Source: HGM12713 sp045593725 (GTDB lineage: Bacteria; Bacillota; Clostridia; Oscillospirales; CAG-272). Taken from it: 22,629 nucleotides of DNA. The notes beneath the pieces are model-generated. The model saw only the letters and a list, made by a program, of their open reading frames with translations, was not told where the DNA came from and searched no databases. Positions 1 to 7,989 of this stretch are shown one piece after another. The position numbers were made by a program, and so were the translations under genes. The stretch covers positions 1 through 22,629 of the forward strand of contig JAZNXE010000018.1 of assembly GCA_045593725.1 (NCBI GenBank), read 5' to 3'. Position 1 is the stretch's first letter; each line of letters opens with the position of its first letter.

Positions 1-118
1 AGTCAGCTTCGCTGACAGCTCCCTTTACACAAGGGAGCCTTTGGCACGAGAACATTATGCGCTGACTTTTTTGCTTTCTGCTCGTCGGCAAAGCCTACAT
101 GGAACCCCGCCACTATGG
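1..118. repeat. Edge copy of dispersed palindromic repeat plus its downstream segment
   Basis: Bases 1-43 match the right arm of the palindrome seen complete at 22441-22556: a GTCAGC/GCTGAC mini-hairpin followed by a GCTCCC/GGGAGC hairpin. Bases 34 to about 110 then match 22547-22629 with only a few substitutions. The left arm lies outside the window. No convincing coding sequence is present between 1 and 185. Confidence 0.75.
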
Positions 119-127
119 CGGGGTTTT
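103..127 (+). terminator. Terminator-like hairpin inside the edge repeat
   Basis: CCCCGCC (105-111) pairs with GGCGGGG (117-123) across a 5-base loop, with AA/TT extending the stem, then TTTT. It would terminate rightward transcription entering from outside the window. The copy at the right edge is cut off at the same hairpin. Confidence 0.55.
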
Positions 128-135
128 CGTGATAC

Positions 136-172
136 AAAAAAAGCGCCCCCGCTTAATCCGCGGAGGGCGCTT
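136..172 (-). terminator. Rho-independent terminator of the transporter-hydrolase gene
   Basis: On the reverse strand an 8-bp stem (165-172 with 141-148) is extended by four more pairs past a one-base bulge. It is followed by seven T residues (136-142 as A on the plus strand). It lies about 14 bases after the stop of the 186-3176 gene. Confidence 0.85.
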
Positions 173-185
173 ATACTATTTGAAT

Positions 186-3176
186 TCAATTGTATCTTTT
201 TTCAAAGCACTCCATAAGCTTTTGGGAAAGAGCCTTCATTCTCGCGCTGTCCACCTTCAGAACCCGCCTGTCATAGGTAAGAAGTCCGTTGGTTTCGTCC
301 TCCACGTCGCTCACCTGAGTCAGCACCGCGGCGCAAAGCCCCTCCTTTTCTATGGTCGGGATTATTTCATTTTCGTAAAGAGAACAAAGAGCATCCTCTA
401 ATTTCTCACGCTCCCCAAAAAATCTATACCCGTAGGTCTTATCAAGATTAAAGCTGTGCCCCTCTATCTTGCAGGAATATCCCCCGAACTCCGAGAGCAC
501 CAAGGGTCTTCCCTCCCTTGCCCTGAGCTTTATGGGCTTGAAATACACGTGCTCACTCTCCACGTCGCTAAGGCGGGATTTGAACCAGCCCGAGGTGGTA
601 TCATATATCCTCGTTGGGTCAAGCTCCTTGAAAAATCTGTAATAACGGTCTGCGTCAAACTGTCCCCAGCCTTCGTTAAAAATTGTAAAATACACCACAG
701 ACGGATGGTTATAAAGGCAATTGATTATACCACTTGAGGTTTTCTCAAATTCTTCCCGCCGTTTCTTGTTTGCTCGGTGAGTTATACCCCTTTTTAATCC
801 CACTGTCGGCAGTGCGGTATCAAGAATAAAATTGTATTTTCCGCTATTTATCATATCCTGAAATACAAGCATACCGTACCTGTCACAGTAATAATAAAAC
901 AGGGGGTGCTCCAGCTTGATATGCTTCCGAAGCATATTGAATCCGCAGTCCTTCATCCGCAGTATATCATCCTCAAAGCCCTTTGGCGAGGCAGGGAGAA
1001 AAATACCGTCGCTGAAATATCCTTGGTCAAGCAATCCGTGGCAGAAATAGGGCTTGCCGTTAAGAGCTATTAGGGCTTTTCCTTCCTTTTCTGTCACACT
1101 CACCGTGCGGAGTCCGAAATATGAGAAAACTCTGTCCTCCCCCGCCCTTATCTCGATGTTATAGAGATGCGGATTTTCGGGCGTCCATAATATAGGCTTG
1201 TCAACCTCAAGGCGGAATTTCTCTCCCTCAAAAAAGAAGTATTCGCGCCCCTCGAAAACAAGCACCTTTTTCTTTTCTCCGCCGCTGATTTCAAGGTCTA
1301 CGCCCTTTAAGTCAGGGGTGATTTTTATGCTCCTGATATGATTCTCGGGAACGCTCTCCAGCCATACGCTCTGCCATATACCGCTGACCTTGGTGTACCA
1401 CATTCCCCCGCGCTTGGAGGTCTGCTTTCCGTAAGGAAGGTCAAGGTCAAGAGGGTCACGGGCTTCTATGCGAAGAATATTCTCGCCCTCGAGCAAAAAC
1501 TCTGTAATATCAAGCTCAAAGGGCAGATAACCCCCTGCGTTCTGCCCCGCTTTTTCCCCGTTGACAAAAACGGCGGCGGTCTGGTCACAGGCATCTATAT
1601 GAAGCAGTATCCGTCCCCTGTTAAATCCATCGGGAAGTGTAAAGCCTCTTTCATATATAAGCAGGTCATCCTTTTTTATATCTATATTCACACTCGAAGC
1701 TATGCTCTCGGGAGCAAAGGGCAGGAGTATCTCTCCCGAATACGTAGTCTTATCCCTATTTTTCACAGAGAAGCTCCATTTTCCGTTAAGACAGAGATAA
1801 CTGTCCCTGCGCATCTGAGGACGGGGATATTCTGCGTAGGGAATTTCTTGTGCCGAAAGCTCTTCCATATATTCGGTGGTCAGCTCGACAAGTCTCGGCT
1901 TCTTTTTCGTGATGAAAAATACAAAGAATACAAATACAGCCGCAATTCCCGCCGCCAAGAAAATATTATTATTTGGAACAAAGGAGGTAGTACCGTCATT
2001 GTTGGTTATAACTGCCGCGTTATCGAGAACAGCCTTTCCGATAGCAGGACCTACCACACCGGGAATAAGCACCTGAGAGAAGATACGCACTCCCTGAAGT
2101 CTGCCCGACTTTCCCTCGGGTGTGTTATCCCTTATCATAGCTCCAAACACCGCCATTCCTGACAAATAGCCGCTCATCATCAAAAGCGAGCCAAGAAAAA
2201 CGGGTATCATTGTTTTTGTAAAATAGAGCACAGCATACCCCGCCAAGAGCATAACAAGCGCAAGCACACCCGAAAAATTAAAGCCCTTCTTGTCATATAC
2301 CTTTCCCCACAGAGCGGTAACAGCCGAGGCAAGAATAATGGCAGGCGCCATTACAAGCACGTAATTCGTCATACCCAAGGATACCTCATAGTATATTATA
2401 AGGTATGGCATAAATATCTGTATAGATATGTTGAAAATTACAAAAGCAATAAGCGTCACATATAAAGTAATATTCTTTTTTACTGTGCTGGGCTTAAATC
2501 CGTAAAGGATGCCCTCAAGGTATCCTCCCCGAGCGGGGGCTATATCCGGCTCTTTAATAATAAATATTCCAAGCACGCCCACCCCAAGGGTCAAGAGCCC
2601 GATAATAGTAAATATCACCGTCCAGCTGGAGGGGTCGTCAAGTTGGAACGCCATAAATCCGCCAAAAACTGCCAGCACCGCCACCAAGGGCATCATAGCG
2701 TTTATTCCTTCTGCCCTGCCCCTGTTTTCCGAGCTGGTCATATCGGTCATCCAGGCGTTAAACGCCGCATCGTTAGCCGTGGAGCCAAAAAAGGTCATAA
2801 GGCAGTCAAGAACAATTGTCAGCGACACTCCCACAGCCATAGCCGACACGGTCGCGGGAATAAAGCTTCCTATTATATCGGTACGCAAAAGCACGAAGCT
2901 GAATATGGACACTCCCCAAAGGATATATCCGCCGCATATAAACAGCTTCCTTTTTCCTATTTTATCGGACAGCGCCCCCATAAGCACCGTAGTAAGAGTG
3001 GCAGTAACCGCGGAAGCGGCAACCATTGCCGATATATCTCCCGCCGAGGCGTTAAAGGTCTTATAGATGAAGACGTTGAGATACATATTCTCCACGACCC
3101 AGGCTATCTGTCCCATAAGGCTGAACACGGTAAGCGCCAGCCAAAAGCAGGAACGTTTTTTCTTTGCTTTCTCCAT
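186..3176 (-). CDS. Fusion protein: MFS transporter joined to GH2 glycoside hydrolase
   Basis: A 996-residue protein with two complete modules. Residues about 1-425 form a 12-helix MFS carrier, with the loop 2-3 motif GALSDKIGKRK at 67-77 and a repeat-like second half from about 235. After a charged linker (about 425-455) comes a three-domain GH2 enzyme: sugar-binding jelly roll (about 455-605), Ig-like domain (about 606-695) and TIM barrel (about 700-990). The catalytic acid/base is in FNEGWG (E835) and the likely nucleophile is in LSEFGG (E896). Because a 12-helix MFS has both ends in the cytoplasm, the hydrolase should act inside on the imported glycoside (inference). The start is set by AGGAGGTG at 3182-3189. 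No ribosome binding site precedes the internal ATG codons at residues 437 or 455, so one polypeptide is expected. Substrate is unknown; a beta-galactoside or beta-glucuronide is likely for the family. Confidence 0.9.
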   Translation of the reverse strand: MEKAKKKRSCFWLALTVFSLMGQIAWVVENMYLNVFIYKTFNASAGDISAMVAASAVTATLTTVLMGALSDKIGKRKLFICGGYILWGVSIFSFVLLRTDIIGSFIPATVSAMAVGVSLTIVLDCLMTFFGSTANDAAFNAWMTDMTSSENRGRAEGINAMMPLVAVLAVFGGFMAFQLDDPSSWTVIFTIIGLLTLGVGVLGIFIIKEPDIAPARGGYLEGILYGFKPSTVKKNITLYVTLIAFVIFNISIQIFMPYLIIYYEVSLGMTNYVLVMAPAIILASAVTALWGKVYDKKGFNFSGVLALVMLLAGYAVLYFTKTMIPVFLGSLLMMSGYLSGMAVFGAMIRDNTPEGKSGRLQGVRIFSQVLIPGVVGPAIGKAVLDNAAVITNNDGTTSFVPNNNIFLAAGIAAVFVFFVFFITKKKPRLVELTTEYMEELSAQEIPYAEYPRPQMRRDSYLCLNGKWSFSVKNRDKTTYSGEILLPFAPESIASSVNIDIKKDDLLIYERGFTLPDGFNRGRILLHIDACDQTAAVFVNGEKAGQNAGGYLPFELDITEFLLEGENILRIEARDPLDLDLPYGKQTSKRGGMWYTKVSGIWQSVWLESVPENHIRSIKITPDLKGVDLEISGGEKKKVLVFEGREYFFFEGEKFRLEVDKPILWTPENPHLYNIEIRAGEDRVFSYFGLRTVSVTEKEGKALIALNGKPYFCHGLLDQGYFSDGIFLPASPKGFEDDILRMKDCGFNMLRKHIKLEHPLFYYYCDRYGMLVFQDMINSGKYNFILDTALPTVGLKRGITHRANKKRREEFEKTSSGIINCLYNHPSVVYFTIFNEGWGQFDADRYYRFFKELDPTRIYDTTSGWFKSRLSDVESEHVYFKPIKLRAREGRPLVLSEFGGYSCKIEGHSFNLDKTYGYRFFGEREKLEDALCSLYENEIIPTIEKEGLCAAVLTQVSDVEDETNGLLTYDRRVLKVDSARMKALSQKLMECFEKRYN

Positions 3177-3204
3177 ATTTGCACCTCCTGAATTTCACTC
3201 TATT

Positions 3205-3233
3205 ATTATACCACAGGAGGTACCCGAAGTCAA
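3205..3233 (-). promoter_or_regulatory. SigA-type promoter of the MFS-GH2 gene
   Basis: Reverse-strand TTGACT (3228-3233), a 17-base spacer and TATAAT (3205-3210). It lies about 30 bases upstream of the start codon, in the divergent gap shared with the ABC operon. Confidence 0.8.
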
Positions 3234-3271
3234 ATAATATATACTTTATTGAAGAAAATCCCAAAAAGCCC

Positions 3272-3300
3272 TTGACAAAGGGATAGAAATGTGGTATCAT
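3272..3300 (+). promoter_or_regulatory. SigA-type promoter of the amino-acid ABC operon
   Basis: TTGACA (3272-3277), a 17-base spacer and TATCAT (3295-3300). It points to the operon beginning at 3363 and is back-to-back with the MFS-GH2 promoter. Confidence 0.8.
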
Positions 3301-3307
3301 ATTACAG

Positions 3308-3329
3308 TCACTTTATCAAGGTAAAGTGA
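3308..3329 (+). promoter_or_regulatory. Inverted repeat at the transcription start: candidate operator
   Basis: TCACTTTA (3308-3315) and TAAAGTGA (3322-3329) are perfect 8-base half-sites around a 6-base spacer. They begin 8 bases after the -10 box, so they overlap the expected start of the mRNA. This position suits a repressor site. It could instead be a small leader hairpin. No regulator gene is visible nearby. Confidence 0.45.
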
Positions 3330-3362
3330 TAAAACATTTTATAAAGAAAAGAGACAAACGTT

Positions 3363-4214
3363 ATGAAAAAAATTATTGCACTTGCTCTTGCCCTCCTTAT
3401 GATGGCAGGCGCGCTCTTCACCTTCGCATCCTGCGGAGCAAACGACCTTAACTTCGGCAAGGAATATTCCCCCTTGAAGGCACAGATGGACGTACTCCTC
3501 CAGCTCAACACCAAGTCGGTAGATGTAGGCGTTATGGACAGTATTATGGCAGGCTACTATATGAGTCAGGATACCACCTACGCAAACAGCCTTATGATAG
3601 TTGAAAACCTTGCTCTCTCTACCGAGCAGTACGGCATCGCGGCAAGAAAGGGCAGCGGTCTTATCAAGAAGATAAATCAGGCTCTTATCGACCTTGCAAA
3701 GGCAGGCACTGTTGACACTCTCGCGGAGAAGTACGGAATCAAGTCCGAGCTTTGCATAGACACCACTAAGACTATCGCCGAGCTGACAGAATCCGAAAAG
3801 ACCGACTGGGATTACATAGTTAAAAATGGTGAGTTTATCGTAGGCTACACCGTTTTTGCTCCTATCGCGTACGAGAAGGACGGCGAGCTTATCGGATTTG
3901 ATATAGAGCTTGCCAAGGCAGTTGCCGAGAAGCTTGGCATCAACGTAAAATTCGAGGTCATAAAGTGGAACTCCAAGGAAGCTCTTCTTGAGGCTAAGTC
4001 CATCGACTGCATCTGGAACGGTATGACCATCACAGAGGAAAGACTTGCGGCTATGGAAATCTCCATCCCCTACCTCAACAACAAGCAGGTAGCAGTTATC
4101 CGCAAGGAAGACAAGGAAAAATACAAGACCACCGAGGATATGTCGAAGGCTATCGTAGCTGCCGAGGAAGGCTCTGCGGGCGAAGCCTGCATAAAGAAGG
4201 CTGACGCCGAGTAA
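3363..4214 (+). CDS. Amino-acid ABC transporter binding lipoprotein with circularly permuted SBP domain
   Basis: A 283-residue type 3 solute-binding protein (HisJ/GlnH family) with a lipoprotein signal ending at C24 (FASC). The domain order is unusual. Residues about 30-130 match the second half of the family (VDVGVMDS with the amino-group aspartate D59, the LALSTEQYGIAARKGS strand, and the terminal helix to EKYGIKSEL). Residues about 145-283 match the first half (YTVFAPIAY, GFDIELAKAVAEKLG, NGMTITEER with the carboxylate-binding arginine R227, hinge NNKQVAVI, and GSAGE at 270-274). Joining the C-terminus to residue about 28 rebuilds one continuous ordinary protein, so nothing essential seems lost. 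The protein should capture an amino acid outside the membrane and deliver it to the permease encoded 24 bases downstream. The ribosome binding site is weak. A tandem-SBP remnant or an assembly error is the alternative. Confidence 0.85.
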   Translation: MKKIIALALALLMMAGALFTFASCGANDLNFGKEYSPLKAQMDVLLQLNTKSVDVGVMDSIMAGYYMSQDTTYANSLMIVENLALSTEQYGIAARKGSGLIKKINQALIDLAKAGTVDTLAEKYGIKSELCIDTTKTIAELTESEKTDWDYIVKNGEFIVGYTVFAPIAYEKDGELIGFDIELAKAVAEKLGINVKFEVIKWNSKEALLEAKSIDCIWNGMTITEERLAAMEISIPYLNNKQVAVIRKEDKEKYKTTEDMSKAIVAAEEGSAGEACIKKADAE

Positions 4215-4238
4215 TCCTTTATAAAGGTACGCGCAAAT

Positions 4239-4910
4239 ATGTCTTTTGGGCAAATAAATCTTCAGTTACTTGAGGGATTGCTCTATACCTTTCTTATCTT
4301 CGCCGCTACGCTTGTCGCCGCTCTCCCCTTGGGATTGCTAATCGCCATGGGTTCAAAATCGAAGATAAAAATAATAAGCGCAATAGTCAAAGCATTTGTC
4401 TGGGTCATCAGAGGAACTCCTCTGATGCTCCAGCTTATTGCTTATCTGTTTATTCCCTCAACGCTGTCGGGTATGTTCGGCTGGAATTTTTACGTCAGAG
4501 GCGCTACGGCAAAGCTTATGCTTGTCATTATCGCCTTTTCCATAAATTATGCCTGCTATTTCTCGGAAATATACAGGGGCGGCATACAGAGCATATCAAA
4601 GGGACAGTACGAGGCGGCTCAGGTATTGGGTATGAGCCGTTCCCAGACCTTTTTCAAGGTCATCTTTTTGCAGGTAGTAAAAAGAGTCATTCCCCCTATG
4701 TCAAACGAAATAATTACTCTGGTCAAGGACACTGCTCTGGCAAGCGTTATAATATCCGTTGACCTGTTTACGGTGGCTAAAAACCTTGTAAACACTCAGG
4801 TAACCCTGTTCCCCCTCTTTTACGCGGGAGTATTCTACCTGATAATAAACGGATTGCTCACCATCGGTCTTGGGAAGCTCGAAAAGCGTCTTGACTATTT
4901 TAAGGTATAA
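4239..4910 (+). CDS. Amino-acid ABC transporter permease (HisM/GlnP family)
   Basis: A 223-residue polar amino-acid permease. It has the typical RGTPLMLQL segment (58-66) and the EAA loop GQYEAAQVLGMSRSQ (122-136), which contacts the ATPase. About five transmembrane helices are apparent. The length is normal for the family. It is the middle gene of a three-gene uptake operon; its stop is two bases before the ATPase start, which implies translational coupling. Only one permease gene is present, so a homodimer is expected. The substrate cannot be read from the sequence; glutamine, glutamate or another polar amino acid would suit the family and the adjacent glnN. Confidence 0.93.
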   Translation: MSFGQINLQLLEGLLYTFLIFAATLVAALPLGLLIAMGSKSKIKIISAIVKAFVWVIRGTPLMLQLIAYLFIPSTLSGMFGWNFYVRGATAKLMLVIIAFSINYACYFSEIYRGGIQSISKGQYEAAQVLGMSRSQTFFKVIFLQVVKRVIPPMSNEIITLVKDTALASVIISVDLFTVAKNLVNTQVTLFPLFYAGVFYLIINGLLTIGLGKLEKRLDYFKV

Positions 4911-4912
4911 CA

Positions 4913-5701
4913 ATGGCATTTTTTGAAGTAAGAAATATTAAAAAAAGCTTTGGAAAGCTTGAGGTGCTCAAGGGAGTTGACCTATCCTTAGAGCAGGGGC
5001 AGGTAATGTCTATAATCGGCTCGTCGGGAAGCGGAAAGACTACGCTCTTGCGCTGTCTTAACGCACTTGAGGTAGCCGACGAGGGCACTGTTACGGTTGG
5101 CGGAAGGCTCTGCTTCGACGCAAAGGCAGAGGAAAAAAGCAACTCCAAGACCGTAAGCGAATGTAACTTTGGTCTTGTGTTCCAGTCCTTTCACCTCTTT
5201 CCGCAATACACGGCTCTGAAAAATCTCACTCTCGCCCCCGAGCTTCGGGCAAAGGATAAGGCAAAGAGCGAGAAGCTGGGCAAGGAATGGCTTGCAGCGG
5301 AGTACAAAAAAATAGAAAAGAACGCAGAGGCGCTTTTAGCCTCGGTGGGACTCTCGGACAAGAGGGATTATTATCCCTGTCAGCTTTCGGGCGGTCAGCA
5401 GCAGCGAGTTTCTATCGCCCGCGCATTGATGATGAAGCCCGACATTCTGTTTTTCGACGAGCCTACCAGTGCTCTCGACCCCGAGATAACGGGAGAGGTG
5501 CTTAAGGTCATAAAGAGCCTTGCGGCTCAGAATATGACTATGGTCATAATCACCCACGAAATGAATTTCGCCCGTGAGGTATCCGATAAGATAGTGTTTA
5601 TGGACGACGGAGTAGTAGCCGCCGAGGGCAGCCCCGAGGAAATATTCGCCAGCGATAACAAGCGTCTGCACGAATTTCTCTCGGCGTTTGGCAGTCTTTA
5701 A
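4913..5701 (+). CDS. Amino-acid ABC transporter ATP-binding protein (GlnQ-type)
   Basis: A 262-residue ATPase with all the expected motifs: Walker A GSSGSGKT (36-43), Q-loop Q91, signature LSGGQ (158-162), Walker B LFFDEP (179-184) and H-loop H215. It energises amino-acid import through the permease encoded just upstream. It is about 20 residues longer than a usual GlnQ because of a charged stretch after the beta-hairpin of the first lobe (about 67-82) and a helical insert before the signature (about 112-134). It is the last gene of the operon and is followed by a strong terminator. Confidence 0.95.
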   Translation: MAFFEVRNIKKSFGKLEVLKGVDLSLEQGQVMSIIGSSGSGKTTLLRCLNALEVADEGTVTVGGRLCFDAKAEEKSNSKTVSECNFGLVFQSFHLFPQYTALKNLTLAPELRAKDKAKSEKLGKEWLAAEYKKIEKNAEALLASVGLSDKRDYYPCQLSGGQQQRVSIARALMMKPDILFFDEPTSALDPEITGEVLKVIKSLAAQNMTMVIITHEMNFAREVSDKIVFMDDGVVAAEGSPEEIFASDNKRLHEFLSAFGSL

Positions 5702-5731
5702 TCGTTTTGAAAAGTAAAAAATTTTATTCTG

Positions 5732-5777
5732 AAAAAAGCGCATACGGCAGAGAAAGCTCTGCTGTATGCGCTTTTTT
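5732..5777. terminator. Bidirectional terminator between ABC operon and glnN
   Basis: A 15-bp hairpin (about 5738-5752 with 5757-5771, loop AAAG) is flanked by six A residues on the left and seven T residues on the right. It can stop transcription of both convergent units. Confidence 0.9.
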
Positions 5778-5798
5778 ATTTATTCGTTGTGGTATTTA

Positions 5799-7889
5799 TT
5801 AGACCTTAAACATCATATCGCCGTAGGTGGGAAGCGGCCAATACTCGGAGGCGGTGAGCTTCTCCATCTCATCCACGTATTCACGCAAGGATGCCATAGC
5901 GGGTAGAACCGTATCTCTGTACGCCTCGGCGCGAGCTACGCAATCGGGTATGAGCGCCGCCATCTTTTCGGCTCTCTCAAGCTTTTCGAGAACGTGATAC
6001 GCCTTGTAGCAAAGTCCCGAAAGCTTTTCTATGATATCTCTCTCAACAGCGCAGGAGCCTGGAACAAGCTTTTCCTTGGCATTAGCCCCCTGAGCCACCG
6101 CTGACATATAAGCGTTCACCGCGGGGATTATATCCCTGCTCGCCATCTCTATCATAGTCAGCGCCTCAATATTTATAACCTTGGCGTAGTTTTCAAAGAA
6201 GATATCCTCGCGGGAGTTTATCTCCACCTCACTCATAACTCCGTGGCGGGAGAAAAGCTCCACGTTCTTGGGAAGGTTAAAGCATTTGAACGCGTCAACC
6301 GAGTTTTTAAGATTAAGAAGACCGCGTCGTGCCGCCTCTGCCTCCCATTCGTAGGAATATCCGTTTCCGTCAAAGATTATTCTTCTGTGCTTAGCAAAGG
6401 TGTCCTTTATAAGCTTAGCTACCGCGCTCTTGAAATCCTGCGCGCCCTCAAGCACATCGGCAAACTGACGGAAGCTCTCGGCAACGGCGGTGTTAAGAAC
6501 CACGTTGGGCAGAGCGATATTCTGGGACGAGCCAAGCATACGGAACTCGAATTTGTTTCCAGTAAAGGCAAAGGGAGAGGTACGGTTTCGGTCGGTGGTA
6601 TCCTTGCGGAAGGTAGGTATGGAGGGTATTCCCAGATCCATCATTCCCGCCTTCGCCGCCTCGTAGTGCGTACCCTTGACTATGGAGTCTATTATCTGGT
6701 CAAGCTCCTCGCCAACGAATACCGAAAGTATAGCGGGGGGCGCTTCCGCCGCACCCAGACGGTGGTCGTTACCCGCGTGGGCAACCGACACGCGCAAAAG
6801 GTCCTGATAATCGTCAACAGCCTTGATAATAGCCGCAAGAACCAGCAAGAAGAGCACGTTGTCTGCTGGGGTCTTTCCCGGCTTCAGGAGATTCTTCCCC
6901 GTATCGGTAGAAAGCGACCAGTTATTGTGCTTACCCGAGCCGTTGACACCCGCATAGGGCTTTTCGTGAAGCAGGCATACAAGTCCGTGCTTCTCGGCTA
7001 TCTTCTTCATATATTCCATAATAAGCAGATTATGGTCAACGGCAAGATTTGTCTTTACGTATATAGGCGCAAGCTCATGCTGAGCTGGAGCCGCCTCGTT
7101 GTGCTTGGTCTTGGAGTGTATGCCCATTTTCCAGAGAGCCTCGTCAAGGTCAGCCATATAGGCGCTTATTCTTGTTTTGAGCGGTCCGAAATAGTGGTCC
7201 TCAAGCTCCTGTCCCTTGGGAGAGTGCGCTCCAAAGAGTGTCCTTCCCGTATAGAGCAGGTCCTTTCTCTTATCGTAAAGCTTCTTGTCTATTATAAAAT
7301 ATTCCTGCTCCGCGCCCACCGTCGTGGTAAGACGCTTGGCTTCGGTATCTCCAAAAAGGCGGAGTATACGCAACCCCTGAATGCTTATAGCGTCCATAGA
7401 ACGAAGCAAGGGAGTCTTTGTGTCAAGCGCCTCGCCCGTATAGGAGCAGAACGCCGTAGGTATGTAAAGCGTACCGTCCTTTACAAAGGCGTAAGAGCCG
7501 GGGTCCCAAGCAGTATAGCCTCTCGCCTCAAAGGTAGCGCGAAGCCCCCCTGAGGGAAATGAGGATGCGTCGGATTCACCCTTTATAAGCTCCTTGCCGG
7601 AAAACTCCATTACTACCCTGCTGTTCCCGTCCGGGGAAAGGAAGGAATCGTGCTTTTCCGCAGTAAGTCCCGTAAGCGGCTGGAACCAGTGAGTATAGTG
7701 AGTCGCGCCCTTCTCTATCGCCCACTCCTTAATAGCGGCGGCAACCGAATCCGCGATAGACGCGTCAATAGTCTTACCCGTAGCAATAGTCTTACTCAGG
7801 GATTTAAAAACGTCCTCGGGGAGTCTTTCCCTCATAACGTCTTCATTAAATACCATACACCCAAATATTTCGGGAACGTTCTTTACCAT
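5799..7889 (-). CDS. glnN: Glutamine synthetase type III
   Basis: A 696-residue GSIII, the large form of glutamine synthetase that makes glutamine from glutamate, ammonia and ATP in the cytoplasm. The N-terminal segment VPEIFGCMVFNEDVMRERLP is typical of GSIII. The active-site blocks are present: GAEQEYF (192-198), KHNEAAPAQHE (262-272), NGSGKHNNWS (316-325) and NRTSPFAFTGNKFEFR (435-450), the last close to a GSIII family signature. The start at 7889 is chosen because AGAGGTGA lies at the right distance. An in-frame ATG at 7931 has no ribosome binding site and falls within the expected leader. The gene has its own promoter and faces an amino-acid uptake operon, which suits a role in nitrogen assimilation. 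Confidence 0.96.
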   Translation of the reverse strand: MVKNVPEIFGCMVFNEDVMRERLPEDVFKSLSKTIATGKTIDASIADSVAAAIKEWAIEKGATHYTHWFQPLTGLTAEKHDSFLSPDGNSRVVMEFSGKELIKGESDASSFPSGGLRATFEARGYTAWDPGSYAFVKDGTLYIPTAFCSYTGEALDTKTPLLRSMDAISIQGLRILRLFGDTEAKRLTTTVGAEQEYFIIDKKLYDKRKDLLYTGRTLFGAHSPKGQELEDHYFGPLKTRISAYMADLDEALWKMGIHSKTKHNEAAPAQHELAPIYVKTNLAVDHNLLIMEYMKKIAEKHGLVCLLHEKPYAGVNGSGKHNNWSLSTDTGKNLLKPGKTPADNVLFLLVLAAIIKAVDDYQDLLRVSVAHAGNDHRLGAAEAPPAILSVFVGEELDQIIDSIVKGTHYEAAKAGMMDLGIPSIPTFRKDTTDRNRTSPFAFTGNKFEFRMLGSSQNIALPNVVLNTAVAESFRQFADVLEGAQDFKSAVAKLIKDTFAKHRRIIFDGNGYSYEWEAEAARRGLLNLKNSVDAFKCFNLPKNVELFSRHGVMSEVEINSREDIFFENYAKVINIEALTMIEMASRDIIPAVNAYMSAVAQGANAKEKLVPGSCAVERDIIEKLSGLCYKAYHVLEKLERAEKMAALIPDCVARAEAYRDTVLPAMASLREYVDEMEKLTASEYWPLPTYGDMMFKV

Positions 7890-7946
7890 AATTTTCACCT
7901 CTTTGATTTTCAGACAAGGATGACCCATCATATAATAATCATAACT

Positions 7947-7975
7947 ATTATATACTATATCCCCAATTTTGTCAA
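7947..7975 (-). promoter_or_regulatory. Consensus SigA promoter of glnN
   Basis: Reverse-strand TTGACA (7970-7975), a 17-base spacer and TATAAT (7947-7952). This gives a leader of about 50 bases before the start at 7889. Confidence 0.85.
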
Positions 7976-7989
7976 TACTTTTCTGAAGC

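Noticed and set aside
1830..1900. MFS-GH2 fusion as two overlapping genes
   Set aside because: The frame is open throughout and the internal ATG codons in the linker have no ribosome binding site.
1338..2162. Forward open frame opposite the MFS-GH2 junction (about 274 codons)
   Set aside because: It is antisense to a contiguous coding region with recognised domains and resembles no known protein.
6243..7553. Long forward open frame opposite glnN (about 436 codons)
   Set aside because: It is antisense to the conserved glutamine synthetase core and has no motif or start signal.
7887..7931. Upstream in-frame ATG for glnN at 7931
   Set aside because: It would begin just after the predicted transcription start with no ribosome binding site, whereas 7889 has AGAGGTGA and matches GSIII N-termini.
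7890..7989. Riboswitch or T-box upstream of glnN
   Set aside because: The leader is only about 50 bases, with no long stem, terminator or T-box sequence.
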